A stretch of 64,000 bases of DNA, from NCBI RefSeq assembly GCF_001440415.1, contig NZ_LLYA01000158.1, forward strand, positions 1 through 64,000. The letters run 5' to 3'. This document shows, in pieces, positions 1 through 8,853 of this stretch. How positions within the stretch are numbered: position 1 is the stretch's first letter; every line of letters starts with the position of its first letter. The notes below the pieces were generated by a model. The model ran no database searches. It saw only the letters and a program-made list of their open reading frames with translations, and was not told the DNA's origin. The translations under genes were made by a program, and so were the position numbers. This DNA comes from Bradyrhizobium retamae (GTDB lineage: Bacteria > Pseudomonadota > Alphaproteobacteria > Rhizobiales > Xanthobacteraceae).

Positions 1-56
1 CCACCAAGCGATTCTGGCTGCCTCAAAAGGCCGCCGAATTTTGCGCCGGAAAGTAG
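1..56 (+). CDS. 3' end of an unidentified gene entering from the left edge
   Basis: An open frame runs from the window edge to a TAG at 54-56 and would encode a C-terminus reading TKRFWLPQKAAEFCAGK. The composition looks protein-like but the fragment is too short to assign. From here to about 266 I see no gene, only the leader of the next gene. Confidence 0.3.
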   Translation, partial: TKRFWLPQKAAEFCAGK

Positions 57-266
57 CTAGTCGTGTGGGAACAGGCATTCGATAACCGCCGCTGAGTTGC
101 AAGACGGACTATCTGGCGCAGTTGTGCAATTGGTTGGAGCGTCGTCTGCAAGAGTTCAGGATTTTTCTGCAGTTTCCGTGCAGGTGCGGTTATGCGCTCG
201 CGCCGGCGAGACAAGTTTGATACGGGCAATGGTCTCGTCTGATCCCCCAAGGCTCCCATCATCTTC

Positions 267-1439
267 ATGCAAAGTCTCAAACGTATCGGCCTGATCCTGG
301 TCTGGCTCGCTGGAATAGCCTTCGTTGTCGCTGCTGCGAACAAAAACGATCCCTATCTGATTTCGCTGCGGGGAACGGGAAACGTTGCTCTGGCCACCGC
401 GAGCGTGACTGCCGCCGTCTTGCTCATCCGCCGCGGCTATTGGAGAAGAGGCGTTGCGGGAAGGGCGCTCATACTGCTGTGGTGTGTGCCATTACTGTCG
501 ATGCTCGGTGCGCATGCTGCTTTTGAATGGCTCAAGCAACGGGTTCTGCGGGCCGGTGCTGCACAGGTGCGCAGCCTTGGAAAACATTTTATCGTTGGGT
601 ACTCGTCATTCCCGGAGGTTTCAGTTCTTGCCGAGAAGGGCCTGATCTCCGGCGTCTACATCACCAAACACAATGTCGCGGGATCGTCGGCGACGCGTCT
701 GAAAGAGGAGATTTCGGCGCTGCAGGCCAAGCGGCGCGCTGCCGGCCTGCCGCCCATGATCGTGGCGGCCGACCAGGAGGGCGGCATCGTATCGCATCTG
801 GCGCCGCCCTTGACCAAGCTGCCGGCGCTATCGACGCTTGCGAGCCTGGCGCCGGATGTGCGCGCCGAGAAAGCAGAGGCATTCGGGCGCACTCACGGGC
901 AGGAGCTGGCTGCGCTCGGTGTTACCCTGAATCTTGCACCGGTGCTAGATTTGCGACGTGAACTGAAGCGCAACCGGTTCGACTTCAACACGCTGATCGG
1001 CCAGCGTTCGATTTCCGATGATCCGGCGGTCGTCGCTGAGATCGGACGAGCTTATGTGAACGGCCTCGTAGCCTCCGGCGTTGGAGCGGCCGTCAAGCAT
1101 TTTCCGGGGCTCGGCCGCGTGCGATCCGATACTCATCATTTCAGCGCTAACTTGAATACGCCGCTCGATGAACTCGAAGCGTCGGACTGGATTCCGTTCA
1201 GGAAAGTGCTGGCCGGCTCGAAAGCGCAACTGATGATCGGGCATGTGACGCTGACGTCGGTCGATCCGGACCGCGCCGCGTCTCATTCCAAACCGGTCGT
1301 CGACGGCATCAAGATGCCGGCGCGAACTACTTCGCGAACCGGCCTTCCTTCGGCAGCTCCGTCATTGCCCGGGTCCGGAATGCGGGCTTGTGATCCTGCT
1401 GTTTGGACCACGACACATAGTAGGCGATGGCTGTCATGA
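267..1439 (+). pseudogene. truncated GH3 glycosidase (NagZ-like beta-N-acetylhexosaminidase)
   Basis: The N-terminal ~95 residues hold two or three membrane segments. A glycoside hydrolase family 3 fold follows, with AADQEGGIVSHL near residue 170 and KHFPGLGRVRSDTHH near 275, the latter matching the NagZ KHFPGHG...DSH loop. After SHSKPVVDG (about residue 347) family similarity stops and the frame reads about 40 unrelated residues that are antisense to the 3' end of opgC. In NagZ-type enzymes the catalytic Asp lies in a TDD-like motif downstream of this point, so it is missing here. The product is probably inactive, and the join looks like a deletion fusing it to opgC. A membrane-anchored cell-wall hydrolase is the likely ancestral role. 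Confidence 0.7.
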
Positions 1440-2514
1440 TCGAAATCCCGGCGAAGCTGACCAGGACATGCAGGGCAAGCGAATTCGGGCCCGTGATCAG
1501 GACGAGATGCGCGGCAAACGAGAGAAATACCCCGGCGCACAACACTGCCAACCATTCCTGGCCGCACTTCATGATCGGCTGTAGCGCCTGCCATCGGAAT
1601 CCGCGCCAGCTCCGCGGCACCATGTAGGTAAAGAGAAAGGCCAGCGCCAGGAAATGAAGCACCCCGTAGGGGGCAAGGTTTTCCCCATCGTTGGAAGGAA
1701 AGGCATCGCGCAGGAAATCTGGCACAATGCCAGCTTGTGGAAACTTCCCTGCAACTGTGACGACCAGCGCAAAGAGCAGGTACAGCCATGCCGCGGCGCG
1801 CAGGATTGCGAGGCTCTGGAGGGTGCGTATGGCGTGCACCTGCCTGGCACCGCCTAGCGCAAACCAGGCGCCGAGCACGAACAGGAGCTGCCAGCAGAAC
1901 GGGTTGAGATGCCAGCGTCCGTCTGGAAACGAAGACAGATTCCAGTCGAGCAGGCGGGATGCGAAGTAGAGACCGATCGATCCGGCGAGCGTAAGGTTCG
2001 GCCGCCGCATCATGCCGAACAGCACGATCGGAAAGAACGCCATTAGCACGATGAACAGTTGCAGCACGTCGAGATTGAGCGGCTTGGCCTGAAGCAGCAG
2101 GCCGTGAATCAGCGTCCGGATCGCATGGTCGACGATCCCCGTAACATTGAACTCGCCGATGAGTTCGGGGGCACGGGATCTGCGCGCGACATATCCGATC
2201 AGTTCGATATAGATCACGAACAAAACGACGTAAGCGGCGTAAAGCTGCCACAGGCGCTTGAAAATGCGAGTCGCCGACACGACGAAACCGCGCTCCAGCA
2301 TCATCTTTCCATAGAGGACCGCGGCCGTGTAGCCGCCGATGAATACAAACAGGTCGGTGGCGCCGCTGAAGCCGAAATTGCGCATGGTCAGCAGGCTCAC
2401 TGCATTGTGCGGGACATGATCCAGAAAGAGAAACCAGGCCGCGATACCAAGCAGGAGACAGAGGCGGAAATCGCAGTCGCGCGCGGCGAGCTCGGCCTTC
2501 ATTGACGGATGCAT
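1327..2514 (-). CDS. opgC: OpgC-family membrane acyltransferase
   Basis: A 395-residue polytopic membrane protein with about ten hydrophobic segments. The N-terminal RDCDFRLCLLLGIAAW region, FLDHVPHNAVSLLTMRNFGF and DLFVFIGGYTAAVLYGKMML are characteristic of the OpgC_C family. OpgC proteins add succinyl or other acyl groups to osmoregulated periplasmic glucans at the inner membrane. The start is the ATG at 2514; a longer alternative is not needed. Its last ~110 bases overlap, on the opposite strand, the out-of-family tail of the truncated GH3 gene. No neighbouring glucan synthase is visible, so the acceptor is inferred only from the family. Confidence 0.85.
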   Translation of the reverse strand: MHPSMKAELAARDCDFRLCLLLGIAAWFLFLDHVPHNAVSLLTMRNFGFSGATDLFVFIGGYTAAVLYGKMMLERGFVVSATRIFKRLWQLYAAYVVLFVIYIELIGYVARRSRAPELIGEFNVTGIVDHAIRTLIHGLLLQAKPLNLDVLQLFIVLMAFFPIVLFGMMRRPNLTLAGSIGLYFASRLLDWNLSSFPDGRWHLNPFCWQLLFVLGAWFALGGARQVHAIRTLQSLAILRAAAWLYLLFALVVTVAGKFPQAGIVPDFLRDAFPSNDGENLAPYGVLHFLALAFLFTYMVPRSWRGFRWQALQPIMKCGQEWLAVLCAGVFLSFAAHLVLITGPNSLALHVLVSFAGISIMTAIAYYVSWSKQQDHKPAFRTRAMTELPKEGRFAK

Positions 2515-2679
2515 TTCTGGCTAAGACTTTACATGTCGGAGGAATCGAATCGCGAATCTAGTGCGATTGTCCGCACCGTCGGAATAGACTTTGCGTAAAG
2601 AATAATTAAGCAAGTTGTCGGCGATTAAAGCCCGCCCAGTAATCACAATGTTTTGAGGGAATAGCGTGACCGAACGTGA

Positions 2680-2955
2680 TCACGCTCTCTCGTGCTTGCG
2701 CAGATCGCGGATGTGATCGAAATGGCTGGCCTGCAGATCGGCGCCCGTCGCGCCGATGTCGGGAAGGGCCGCCTCGCTCAGAATATCGGCCGTGATGTCC
2801 TCGACCGAGCAATCCGCGATTTCGTGGATGAAGCTGATATTCTTATACTCGCCCGACGCCACCCGGGAGATAACCTCGCGCCTTGTGATTTCCGGATCGA
2901 CAATAGCCTCGCGACCGCGGCGGCCGTAGTCGATCATCACGACGAAATATTGCAT
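2680..2955 (-). CDS. small hypothetical protein under phage-type operators
   Basis: A 91-residue soluble protein beginning MQYFVVMIDYGRRGREAIVD, with no recognised domain. Its ATG at 2955 is preceded by two operator-like dyads (3004-3023 and 3033-3052) resembling those at the repressor's own promoter, so it is probably controlled by the S24 repressor encoded just upstream on the same strand. Function unknown. It could be a phage early or accessory product, or a host gene captured by the regulatory module. Confidence 0.6.
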   Translation of the reverse strand: MQYFVVMIDYGRRGREAIVDPEITRREVISRVASGEYKNISFIHEIADCSVEDITADILSEAALPDIGATGADLQASHFDHIRDLRKHERA

Positions 2956-3003
2956 GTTGGCGATCTGACCTTATCCTGCGCGCCGGAATCCACGAGGAAG
3001 AGT

Positions 3004-3052
3004 ATTTCTGAAAATCGGAAATTAGTCAAGCGAATTCCGAAAAACAGAAGTT
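3004..3052. promoter_or_regulatory. two repressor operator-like dyads upstream of the 91-residue gene
   Basis: ATTTCTGAAAATCGGAAATT at 3004-3023 and AATTCCGAAAAACAGAAGTT at 3033-3052, centres 29 bp apart. Both follow the pattern TTYCNGAAnnnCNGAA and match the operators at 3772-3848. They lie between the repressor stop and the gene that ends at 2680. Confidence 0.55.
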
Positions 3053-3123
3053 GCGGGTGAGGTCGGCGAAACAGTCACGCCTCAGCAGGATTTGTTGATT
3101 CGGAAAGGCGCAGCCTGCCTTGA

Positions 3124-3768
3124 TTACTTTTCCGGCGTGCGTCCGCCGGTCGCCCTTGCTGCCTTGCGCGAGCGGGCCGCCGCCTTGTTGCGCAATCGTT
3201 CGATCTGGCCCCTCGGCAGGGTGACGCAGATCTCGCCGATCCATTCCAGCTTTACGCCGGTGATCGGCTTGGCATTGAAGCTCGTCAGGTTGACCGACGC
3301 CGGGGATTTTCCGCGCTCGATCGTCTTCAGATAACGCTCGCCGGTCTTCAGGCGGACCGCGGCTTCCTCGCCGTAGAAGCTCGACAGCGGGTGGCGCTGC
3401 TGGCGATAGACGACGATAACATCGCCATTTTCGTACTTTGGCAGCATGGAATCGCCGGCTACCTCGAAGGCGATGGTTTCTTCCGCGATCGGGAAGGGCA
3501 GTTCAACCTCGCCGAGGCCTTCCGGCGGCACCTGCTCGTGTTCCGGCTCGATCGAGGCACCGGCGCCGACCCGGCCCATGATCGGCACCGAATTCAGTTC
3601 GAGATATTCGATGATCGGTGCGATTTCAGACGCCTTGATCAGCCGTATCCCGGACAGGATTTCGGAAACCGCGCCGGGACGAACGCCCATCGCGGCGGCC
3701 AGTCCGCCCTTGGTCTTGCCCGGCTTCTCCAGGCCCCGCTCGATCAACCTGATGTCCAGCATGATCAC
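3124..3768 (-). CDS. phage-type S24 repressor (CI/LexA-like)
   Basis: A 214-residue transcriptional repressor. An N-terminal XRE helix-turn-helix spans about residues 20-50 (GGLAAAMGVRPGAVSEILSG). It is followed by a LexA-like cleavage segment, GRVGAGAS at 65-72, and a peptidase S24 domain with nucleophile Ser107 in AGDSM and general-base Lys148 in RYLKTI. The dyad is intact, so RecA-stimulated self-cleavage, and hence DNA-damage induction, is plausible. The C-terminal tail is basic and rich in Arg/Ala. The gene diverges from the GcrA-like gene across a 124-bp region carrying three operator-like dyads, the classic arrangement of a lysogeny switch. Confidence 0.88.
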   Translation of the reverse strand: MIMLDIRLIERGLEKPGKTKGGLAAAMGVRPGAVSEILSGIRLIKASEIAPIIEYLELNSVPIMGRVGAGASIEPEHEQVPPEGLGEVELPFPIAEETIAFEVAGDSMLPKYENGDVIVVYRQQRHPLSSFYGEEAAVRLKTGERYLKTIERGKSPASVNLTSFNAKPITGVKLEWIGEICVTLPRGQIERLRNKAAARSRKAARATGGRTPEK

Positions 3769-3771
3769 ACC

Positions 3772-3848
3772 TTTCCGAATTTCAGAAACAATAGCAGTTC
3801 CGATTATCAGAAATCAAGCTTGACTTTCATTTCTGAATATCAGAAATT
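3772..3848. promoter_or_regulatory. divergent operator region of the S24 repressor
   Basis: Three dyads: TTTCCGAATTTCAGAAA (3772-3788), GTTCCGATTATCAGAAATC (3797-3815) and ATTTCTGAATATCAGAAATT (3829-3848). The last has perfect 7-bp arms, TTTCTGA/TCAGAAA, around ATA. A -35-like TTGACT at 3820-3825 abuts the third site and reads toward the GcrA-like gene. Binding by the adjacent repressor is inferred from position and from recurrence of the motif at 3004-3052. Confidence 0.65.
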
Positions 3849-3892
3849 GATTGTCGGTGTCGGGCGGCGTTGACAAGAGCAAGGACAACAAG

Positions 3893-4426
3893 ATGGAACT
3901 GTCGAACTGGGCGCCCGAGCACTCGGACGCGCTGCGGGAATTTCTTGCCAAAGGCATGAGCCATTCGGAGGCCGCGCGAGCGATCAATTCACGATTCAAT
4001 ACGTTCTATACTCGCAGTGCAGCGCTCGGGCGGGCACGGCGCCTCGGACTAGGAGCTGACGATCGCCTGCAACCGTCTATGCCCACCAAGCCGGCGGACC
4101 TGCACGACATCGGAGAGCCTCGTGCCAGCGAATCCAGGGCGTCTGCGCTTGTCTGGCCGGTACCGTTGTTTAAGGCGATCAAGCCGCTCAAGCTGCGCTG
4201 CGCGGCGATCGAGCCACGGCATATCTCCCTGACCGAGCTGGAGAGTGGTGACTGCCGCTATCCGTATGGCGGCGATGAGGAGAGTGACGTTATTACTTTC
4301 TGCGGTCATCCGCGCCGCCCGGGTTCAGCTTACTGCACGCCGCATTTTCATTTGAGTCGCAACCCGGTCGTGCCGTCCGACCACGCGGTGAGCACTGCTC
4401 TGCTGCGGATGTTGGAGACGGCATGA
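3893..4426 (+). CDS. GcrA-family regulator
   Basis: 177 residues from the ATG at 3893; an upstream in-frame TTG at 3851 overlaps the operator and is less likely. The N-terminus WAPEHSDALREFLAKGMSHS with a following AARAIN...RSAALGRARRLGL matches the GcrA DNA-binding helix-turn-helix, and the C-terminus has the paired motifs CRYPYGG and FCGHPRRPGSAYCTPH typical of the family. GcrA works with sigma70 at CcrM-methylated (GANTC) promoters in alphaproteobacteria. Here the gene is the first on the lytic-side transcript opposite a phage repressor, so it is probably a phage-borne paralog rather than the chromosomal cell-cycle gene. Confidence 0.75.
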   Translation: MELSNWAPEHSDALREFLAKGMSHSEAARAINSRFNTFYTRSAALGRARRLGLGADDRLQPSMPTKPADLHDIGEPRASESRASALVWPVPLFKAIKPLKLRCAAIEPRHISLTELESGDCRYPYGGDEESDVITFCGHPRRPGSAYCTPHFHLSRNPVVPSDHAVSTALLRMLETA

Positions 4427-4593
4427 CGAACGCTGCTGTCACATGCATGGCCGACAGGCTGAAACGGCTGCCGCGCTGCCATCGAATCGCTCACCTGCGT
4501 GCGCTGATCGGACTTCAGCCGGAGGGCTGCTGCCGCCGGGATGAATTGTCCGAATTGCTGCGTGACGAGATATCGAGCGCATCAACCGAATAG
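4423..4593 (+). CDS. 56-residue protein overlapping the GcrA-like gene
   Basis: It starts at the ATG of an ATGA overlap with the GcrA-like stop, which suggests translational coupling, and ends with TAG at 4591-4593. The product begins MTNAAVTCMADRLKRL and contains GLQPEGCCRRDELSELLRDE. No domain is recognised. Size and coupling are typical of small phage early genes. Confidence 0.5.
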   Translation: MTNAAVTCMADRLKRLPRCHRIAHLRALIGLQPEGCCRRDELSELLRDEISSASTE

Positions 4594-4641
4594 AACTCCG
4601 GGTCGATACCGAAATTTCACTGTTTTCAAGGAGCATATCAG

Positions 4642-5217
4642 ATGCCGAGAGCCAAGCGCCGAAAGCCGTACAATCCCGCCAAGACGCATGACCGAAGGTC
4701 GCGCGATTTGTTACGCAATGCCGAAGTCGCAACCGTCGAGATTGATAATCCCTTGGCGTTGGAGCCGGGCGATAAGATCGTTGCGCTACGTTCGATCCGC
4801 AACGACCCCCTCGCTCGGCTACATTCCCACCGCCAGATCGACGAGGCGCAGTACCAGGCGGGGAGGGCGTTCCAGAGCGACTGGGAGAAGGCTGAGCGCG
4901 GCCCGCGCGCGGTCGATCCAAGCCGGGAATATGTCGATGGCGGGCAGCGGCGCGAACCGATCACCGAGGGTCAACGCAAGGCCGTGCTGCGGTTGAACCG
5001 TGCCGAGCGCGAACTTGGGGCGGACGGCTCGGCGCTGGTGCATGACGTCCTGGTCCAGGGAATGACCATGGAACAGGTCGGCGAGCGGAGGGGACTGCGT
5101 ACCAAGCGATGGCATGACTATTTTTCGAGGCGCTTGCGCGAATGCCTCGACCGGTTGGCGCTGTTGTACGGGTTCGCGACGGAGCATCCCGTTCCGGTCA
5201 AAACCCTCCCGCGCTGA
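4642..5217 (+). CDS. helix-turn-helix protein (DUF6456-like), phage regulator candidate
   Basis: 191 residues. The N-terminus is basic (MPRAKRRKPYNPAKTHDRRS). The middle reads QAGRAFQSDWEKAERGPRAV and the C-terminal half (ALVHDVLVQGMTMEQVGERR ... HDYFSRRLRECLDRLA) is a sigma-region-4-like helix-turn-helix as in DUF6456 proteins. It sits last in the gcrA-like / 56-residue / this-gene row, where temperate phages often place a late-gene activator or antiterminator; that role is inferred. Its last 20 bp overlap the 3' end of the bamA paralog on the other strand. Confidence 0.6.
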   Translation: MPRAKRRKPYNPAKTHDRRSRDLLRNAEVATVEIDNPLALEPGDKIVALRSIRNDPLARLHSHRQIDEAQYQAGRAFQSDWEKAERGPRAVDPSREYVDGGQRREPITEGQRKAVLRLNRAERELGADGSALVHDVLVQGMTMEQVGERRGLRTKRWHDYFSRRLRECLDRLALLYGFATEHPVPVKTLPR

Positions 5218-7543
5218 AGCGCAGAGGCTGCACCACGTCATCGGCCGCCTTCGTCAACGGTACGGCATAGTCGACGGTCAAGGCGCCGAATGGCGAGGCC
5301 CAGGTCAGGCCGGCACCGACCGACGAGCGCACCACATTCTTGTTGGCGACCTGAAGCGATGCCGTCGATCCGCTGTAGCGGAATACACTGCCGGCGTCGA
5401 CGAAGGCTGTGGCCCTGAGGCCGTATTCGTTGGGCACGCCGGGGATCGCGCTCTGCAGTTCGGCGGTCGTTGCCCAATAGGCGCTGCCGCCGACATTATC
5501 CATCGTGGTGCCCGGCGTCAGGTCGCGTGGGCCGAATCCGTTCGGGGCAAAGCCACGCACCATGGTCGGGCCGCCGAAGAAGTTGTTCATCAGCGGCACC
5601 TGCTGACCGCCCCAGCCGGTAACGTAGCCGCCCTGGGCGCGCACCATGCCGACCAGATCGCTATTGAGCGATTTGTAATAGCGCACGTCTTCCGTGGTCT
5701 TCAGGAATTTCACGTCGCCGCCCAGTCCGGCCAGATCCTGGCTGAGCTGCGATCTGATTCCGCTGGTCGGGCTCTTTGTGTTGTCGAGCGTGCTGTAGGT
5801 CGTCGTACTGCCGGGGGCGGACACCCACGTCGGGCCGGCGGCGGCCGCCTGCCGGACGGCCAACGAGGGCGTCAGGCCGGAGCTGTTCGGCGACAGAGTG
5901 ATGTTCTGATTGTAGATCGAGTAGCGCCACTGCACACCGAGATCCTCGTTGATCGGCGTGCCCAATTGCAGCCTCGCACCGTAGGTGGTGCTGCCGTAGG
6001 ATTGGTAGTTATTGGCGTCGTTCTGGCGACCGAAAAGTTCGATTCCCGCGGCGACCTTGGTGCCGAGAAAATACGGTTCGGACGCCGCCAGGTTGATGCC
6101 GCGCGCATATTGGCCGTACGTGAAGATGGCCTGCACATTCTTGCCCGTGCCGTAGAAATTGCGCTCGCCTACTTTGACCTCGACGAGCGCACCATCGACT
6201 GTCGAGTAGCCGCCAGCGATGTTGAAATCACCGGTTGCCTGGTCAACCGCCTCGACATCGAGGATGACATGATCCGGCGCCGAGCCAGGCCGATTCGATA
6301 TTTTCACCGTCTTGAAGTAGTTCAAATTCTTTAAGCGCCGTTCGGCCCGATCTATCAATGTCTTGTTGTAGGGATCGCCTTCGGCGATATCGAATTCGCG
6401 CCGGATCACGTAATCGCGGGTCCGCGTGTTGCCGTGAATTTCGATCCGCTCGACATAGGCTCGAGGCCCCTGTTCGATCACGAAGGCAACATCGATGCGT
6501 TGCGCTGTGGCATCACGGGTGAGTCGCGGCGTCACCTGGGCAAAGGGATAGCCGAGCTTTGCCAATTCGATTGCTAGAAGCTCGGTGGCCTTGTCCAGCG
6601 TGTTGCCGTCGAACACCGCGCCTGGATGGGCGGTGGGAAGGCCACGAAGCTTGTCGCAGTCCATGCCCGGAACGTTGCAGGCGACGCTGACTTCCCGGAA
6701 GTGATAAAGTGGGCCTTCGTCGATTGCGAAGCTCAGCATGAACCCCTTCGTCGCCGGATCATACTCCGCCTTTGCCGATGAGACGCGGACATCGGCGTAA
6801 CCCTTGCTGCGGTAGTAGAGCCGTAGCTGTTCCTGGTCTTGCGCGACGCGGTCGGGATCGTAGACGTTACCACCGGTCAGAAAACTCAGCATATGGGTGG
6901 CGGAGGTCTTGATCACGGCGCTGAGCTGTCGCTTGCCAAAGGCCTTGTTGCCCGTGAAATCGATCTGCCGCACTGGAGTCTTTGCACCCTCCGTTACGGC
7001 ATAGATGAGGTCGACCCGGCCGTTGCCGCGATCGATGATTTGCGGATCGACGCTGACCGCGGCGCGGCCGACGCGCCGGTATGCCTCCATGATGCGGCCG
7101 ACATCGGACTGCACGATGGCGCGTTGCAGCGGGCCGCGCGGCTTTGACTCGATAGCGGCGGCGAGATCGACGTCCTTGACTTTCCTGTTGCCTTCGAATG
7201 CAACGCGGTCGAGTACAGGCGCTTCGGACAGCTGCACGACAAGCCGACCATCGGCGCGTTCGATGGAAACTTTCTCGAACAGGCCGGTTGCGATCAGTGC
7301 TTTCAGCGCCGCATCACGCGCAGCGTCATCGAAATGCCCATCAGGGCTTGCGTGAAAGTATGAGCGTACGGTCTCGGCGTCGATGCGGCGGTTGCCTTCG
7401 ACGACGATCGTATCTTGCGATGGCGGCGCGGCTTCGGTGATGACCGGCGTCGCGAAAATCAAGCCGAGGGCGCCGGCAAGCCGGCAAACGGCCGCCCCGG
7501 ATCGGAACGATCGGTTGCGCTGCGTGATGCGTCTGATCTCCAC
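5198..7543 (-). CDS. bamA: BamA/Omp85 outer-membrane assembly factor (paralog)
   Basis: 781 residues with a signal peptide to about residue 38 and POTRA repeats from about 43 to 400 (IVVEGNRRIDAETVRSYF, VAFEGNRKVKDVDLAAAI, IDFTGNKAFGKRQLSAVI, IEIHGNTRTRDYVIRREF). A 16-strand Omp85 barrel follows, with the conserved loop-6 motif VRGFAPNGFGPRD. The protein ends in Phe, as outer-membrane barrels usually do. It inserts beta-barrel proteins into the outer membrane. The usual bamA neighbours (rseP, skp, lpxD, fabZ, lpxA) are absent, so this is probably a second copy rather than the essential one. Confidence 0.87.
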   Translation of the reverse strand: MEIRRITQRNRSFRSGAAVCRLAGALGLIFATPVITEAAPPSQDTIVVEGNRRIDAETVRSYFHASPDGHFDDAARDAALKALIATGLFEKVSIERADGRLVVQLSEAPVLDRVAFEGNRKVKDVDLAAAIESKPRGPLQRAIVQSDVGRIMEAYRRVGRAAVSVDPQIIDRGNGRVDLIYAVTEGAKTPVRQIDFTGNKAFGKRQLSAVIKTSATHMLSFLTGGNVYDPDRVAQDQEQLRLYYRSKGYADVRVSSAKAEYDPATKGFMLSFAIDEGPLYHFREVSVACNVPGMDCDKLRGLPTAHPGAVFDGNTLDKATELLAIELAKLGYPFAQVTPRLTRDATAQRIDVAFVIEQGPRAYVERIEIHGNTRTRDYVIRREFDIAEGDPYNKTLIDRAERRLKNLNYFKTVKISNRPGSAPDHVILDVEAVDQATGDFNIAGGYSTVDGALVEVKVGERNFYGTGKNVQAIFTYGQYARGINLAASEPYFLGTKVAAGIELFGRQNDANNYQSYGSTTYGARLQLGTPINEDLGVQWRYSIYNQNITLSPNSSGLTPSLAVRQAAAAGPTWVSAPGSTTTYSTLDNTKSPTSGIRSQLSQDLAGLGGDVKFLKTTEDVRYYKSLNSDLVGMVRAQGGYVTGWGGQQVPLMNNFFGGPTMVRGFAPNGFGPRDLTPGTTMDNVGGSAYWATTAELQSAIPGVPNEYGLRATAFVDAGSVFRYSGSTASLQVANKNVVRSSVGAGLTWASPFGALTVDYAVPLTKAADDVVQPLRFSAGGF

Positions 7544-7780
7544 GTCCCGCCGGACTCCCAGTTAATCGGCCGAGATCGAATTGCCCGCGCGGGGCGAAAA
7601 CATGTCTGGGATAAGGTGAGTTGCAGGCGAGTTTTTCGCGACGCGCCACAATTTAGACGTCTTCTGTTAATGCCGATTTTCTCACAATTGTCGCAATGCA
7701 CGCTTCATGCTTCGCCATCGAGAGAGCCTCGGACGCTCGCGCAGGAACCGCGCAGGCGTCGACGCTCGCAGGAGCATCAC

Positions 7781-8833
7781 ATGCGATATGCCGCCTTCAT
7801 TGCCGCTGCGCTTATGCTGATTCAGCCCGCGCACGCAGAGAAGGCGCCGGAGGTCGATCCGCGCGCCTCGCTCGGGGTAGTCCAGCAGTGGATCTATAAC
7901 TACCGCGCCAAGCCAGACTATGCACATGTTCCCGCAGCCGTGCGGGTGCTGTTTCACTCGCAAACCTTCAAGGAGCCGGAGAACGCCGGCATCTACCTGG
8001 GCTTTATCGCCGGTGCGATTGGCTCCAACCCCGCCAAGGCCGAACAACTCGTTGCCAGTTTCTTCCCCGTTCGGCCGGAAGACGAATGGGTAGTCGTCCG
8101 CGCCATCGCCTATTCGGGGCTGCCTGACTGGAGAAACGTTCTGCGCCGGGTCGCGCCACGAATGCCGGGCCGGCGGGTCATGATCGACAGCTATCTGGCG
8201 GGCAAGCTGCCGACTTTGGCCGACATCCCGCTGGAAGAAGTAAAGCCCGGCATGATGGACAGGTTGCGCGGCGCCTTCACCAAGAATCCGTTTGCCAAGG
8301 ACGAGCGGAAGCTGAACACGACGCTCACGTTGGCGAGCAACCAGGATTTGCTGGATACGCTGTGGGGCTACTATTTTGCGACCGGCTCGCATGCCCCGAT
8401 CCAGCGCATTATCCAGATGCTGCCATGGAGCAAGAGCCGCGACACGGTCGACAAGCTGACGGTCGGAAGCATGGCGCGCTATACGTTGGCAAGCTACGCG
8501 ATTCGTGATGCCAGCTTGCGCGAGTACCTCCGCAGCGAACTTGCAAGGCAACCGGCGGCAGTCAAGGCACCGTTGGCCGAAGTAGTTGAGGCGGCGGACA
8601 CGGTGCAGATCGCTGCTCTCCGCAAGGATGCGCTGGCCGCCGTGGATGAACTCAAGACCAAGGGCTCCGATAGTCGCCGGGATCTCAGCTTCTGGGGTCA
8701 GGTCGGCGTCGGCGCGGTTGCGCTCGGCTGCGTCTCTGCGGCTGCGTTAGGGCAGGTCGCAGTCGGCATTCCCTGCGTGATCGGAGGTTCGGCCTCGCAG
8801 GGATTGCTGTCGTTCTGGGAAAAGCAGCAGTAA
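7781..8833 (+). CDS. exported hypothetical protein
   Basis: 350 residues; the ATG at 7781 is preceded by AGGAG. It has a clear Sec signal (MRYAAFIAAALMLIQPAHA), a long helical body without recognised domain (VVQQWIYNYRAKPDYAHVPA near the N-terminus), and a C-terminal hydrophobic segment (VGAVALGCVSAAALGQVAVG). Probably periplasmic or inner-membrane-attached. It stands alone, divergent from bamA across 237 bp. Function unknown. Confidence 0.75.
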   Translation: MRYAAFIAAALMLIQPAHAEKAPEVDPRASLGVVQQWIYNYRAKPDYAHVPAAVRVLFHSQTFKEPENAGIYLGFIAGAIGSNPAKAEQLVASFFPVRPEDEWVVVRAIAYSGLPDWRNVLRRVAPRMPGRRVMIDSYLAGKLPTLADIPLEEVKPGMMDRLRGAFTKNPFAKDERKLNTTLTLASNQDLLDTLWGYYFATGSHAPIQRIIQMLPWSKSRDTVDKLTVGSMARYTLASYAIRDASLREYLRSELARQPAAVKAPLAEVVEAADTVQIAALRKDALAAVDELKTKGSDSRRDLSFWGQVGVGAVALGCVSAAALGQVAVGIPCVIGGSASQGLLSFWEKQQ

Positions 8834-8853
8834 TCGAGGCCGGTCGCGGAAGC

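Noticed and set aside
5114..6334. 406-codon plus-strand frame
   Set aside because: Antisense to the bamA paralog beyond the real 4642-5217 gene; no start signal.
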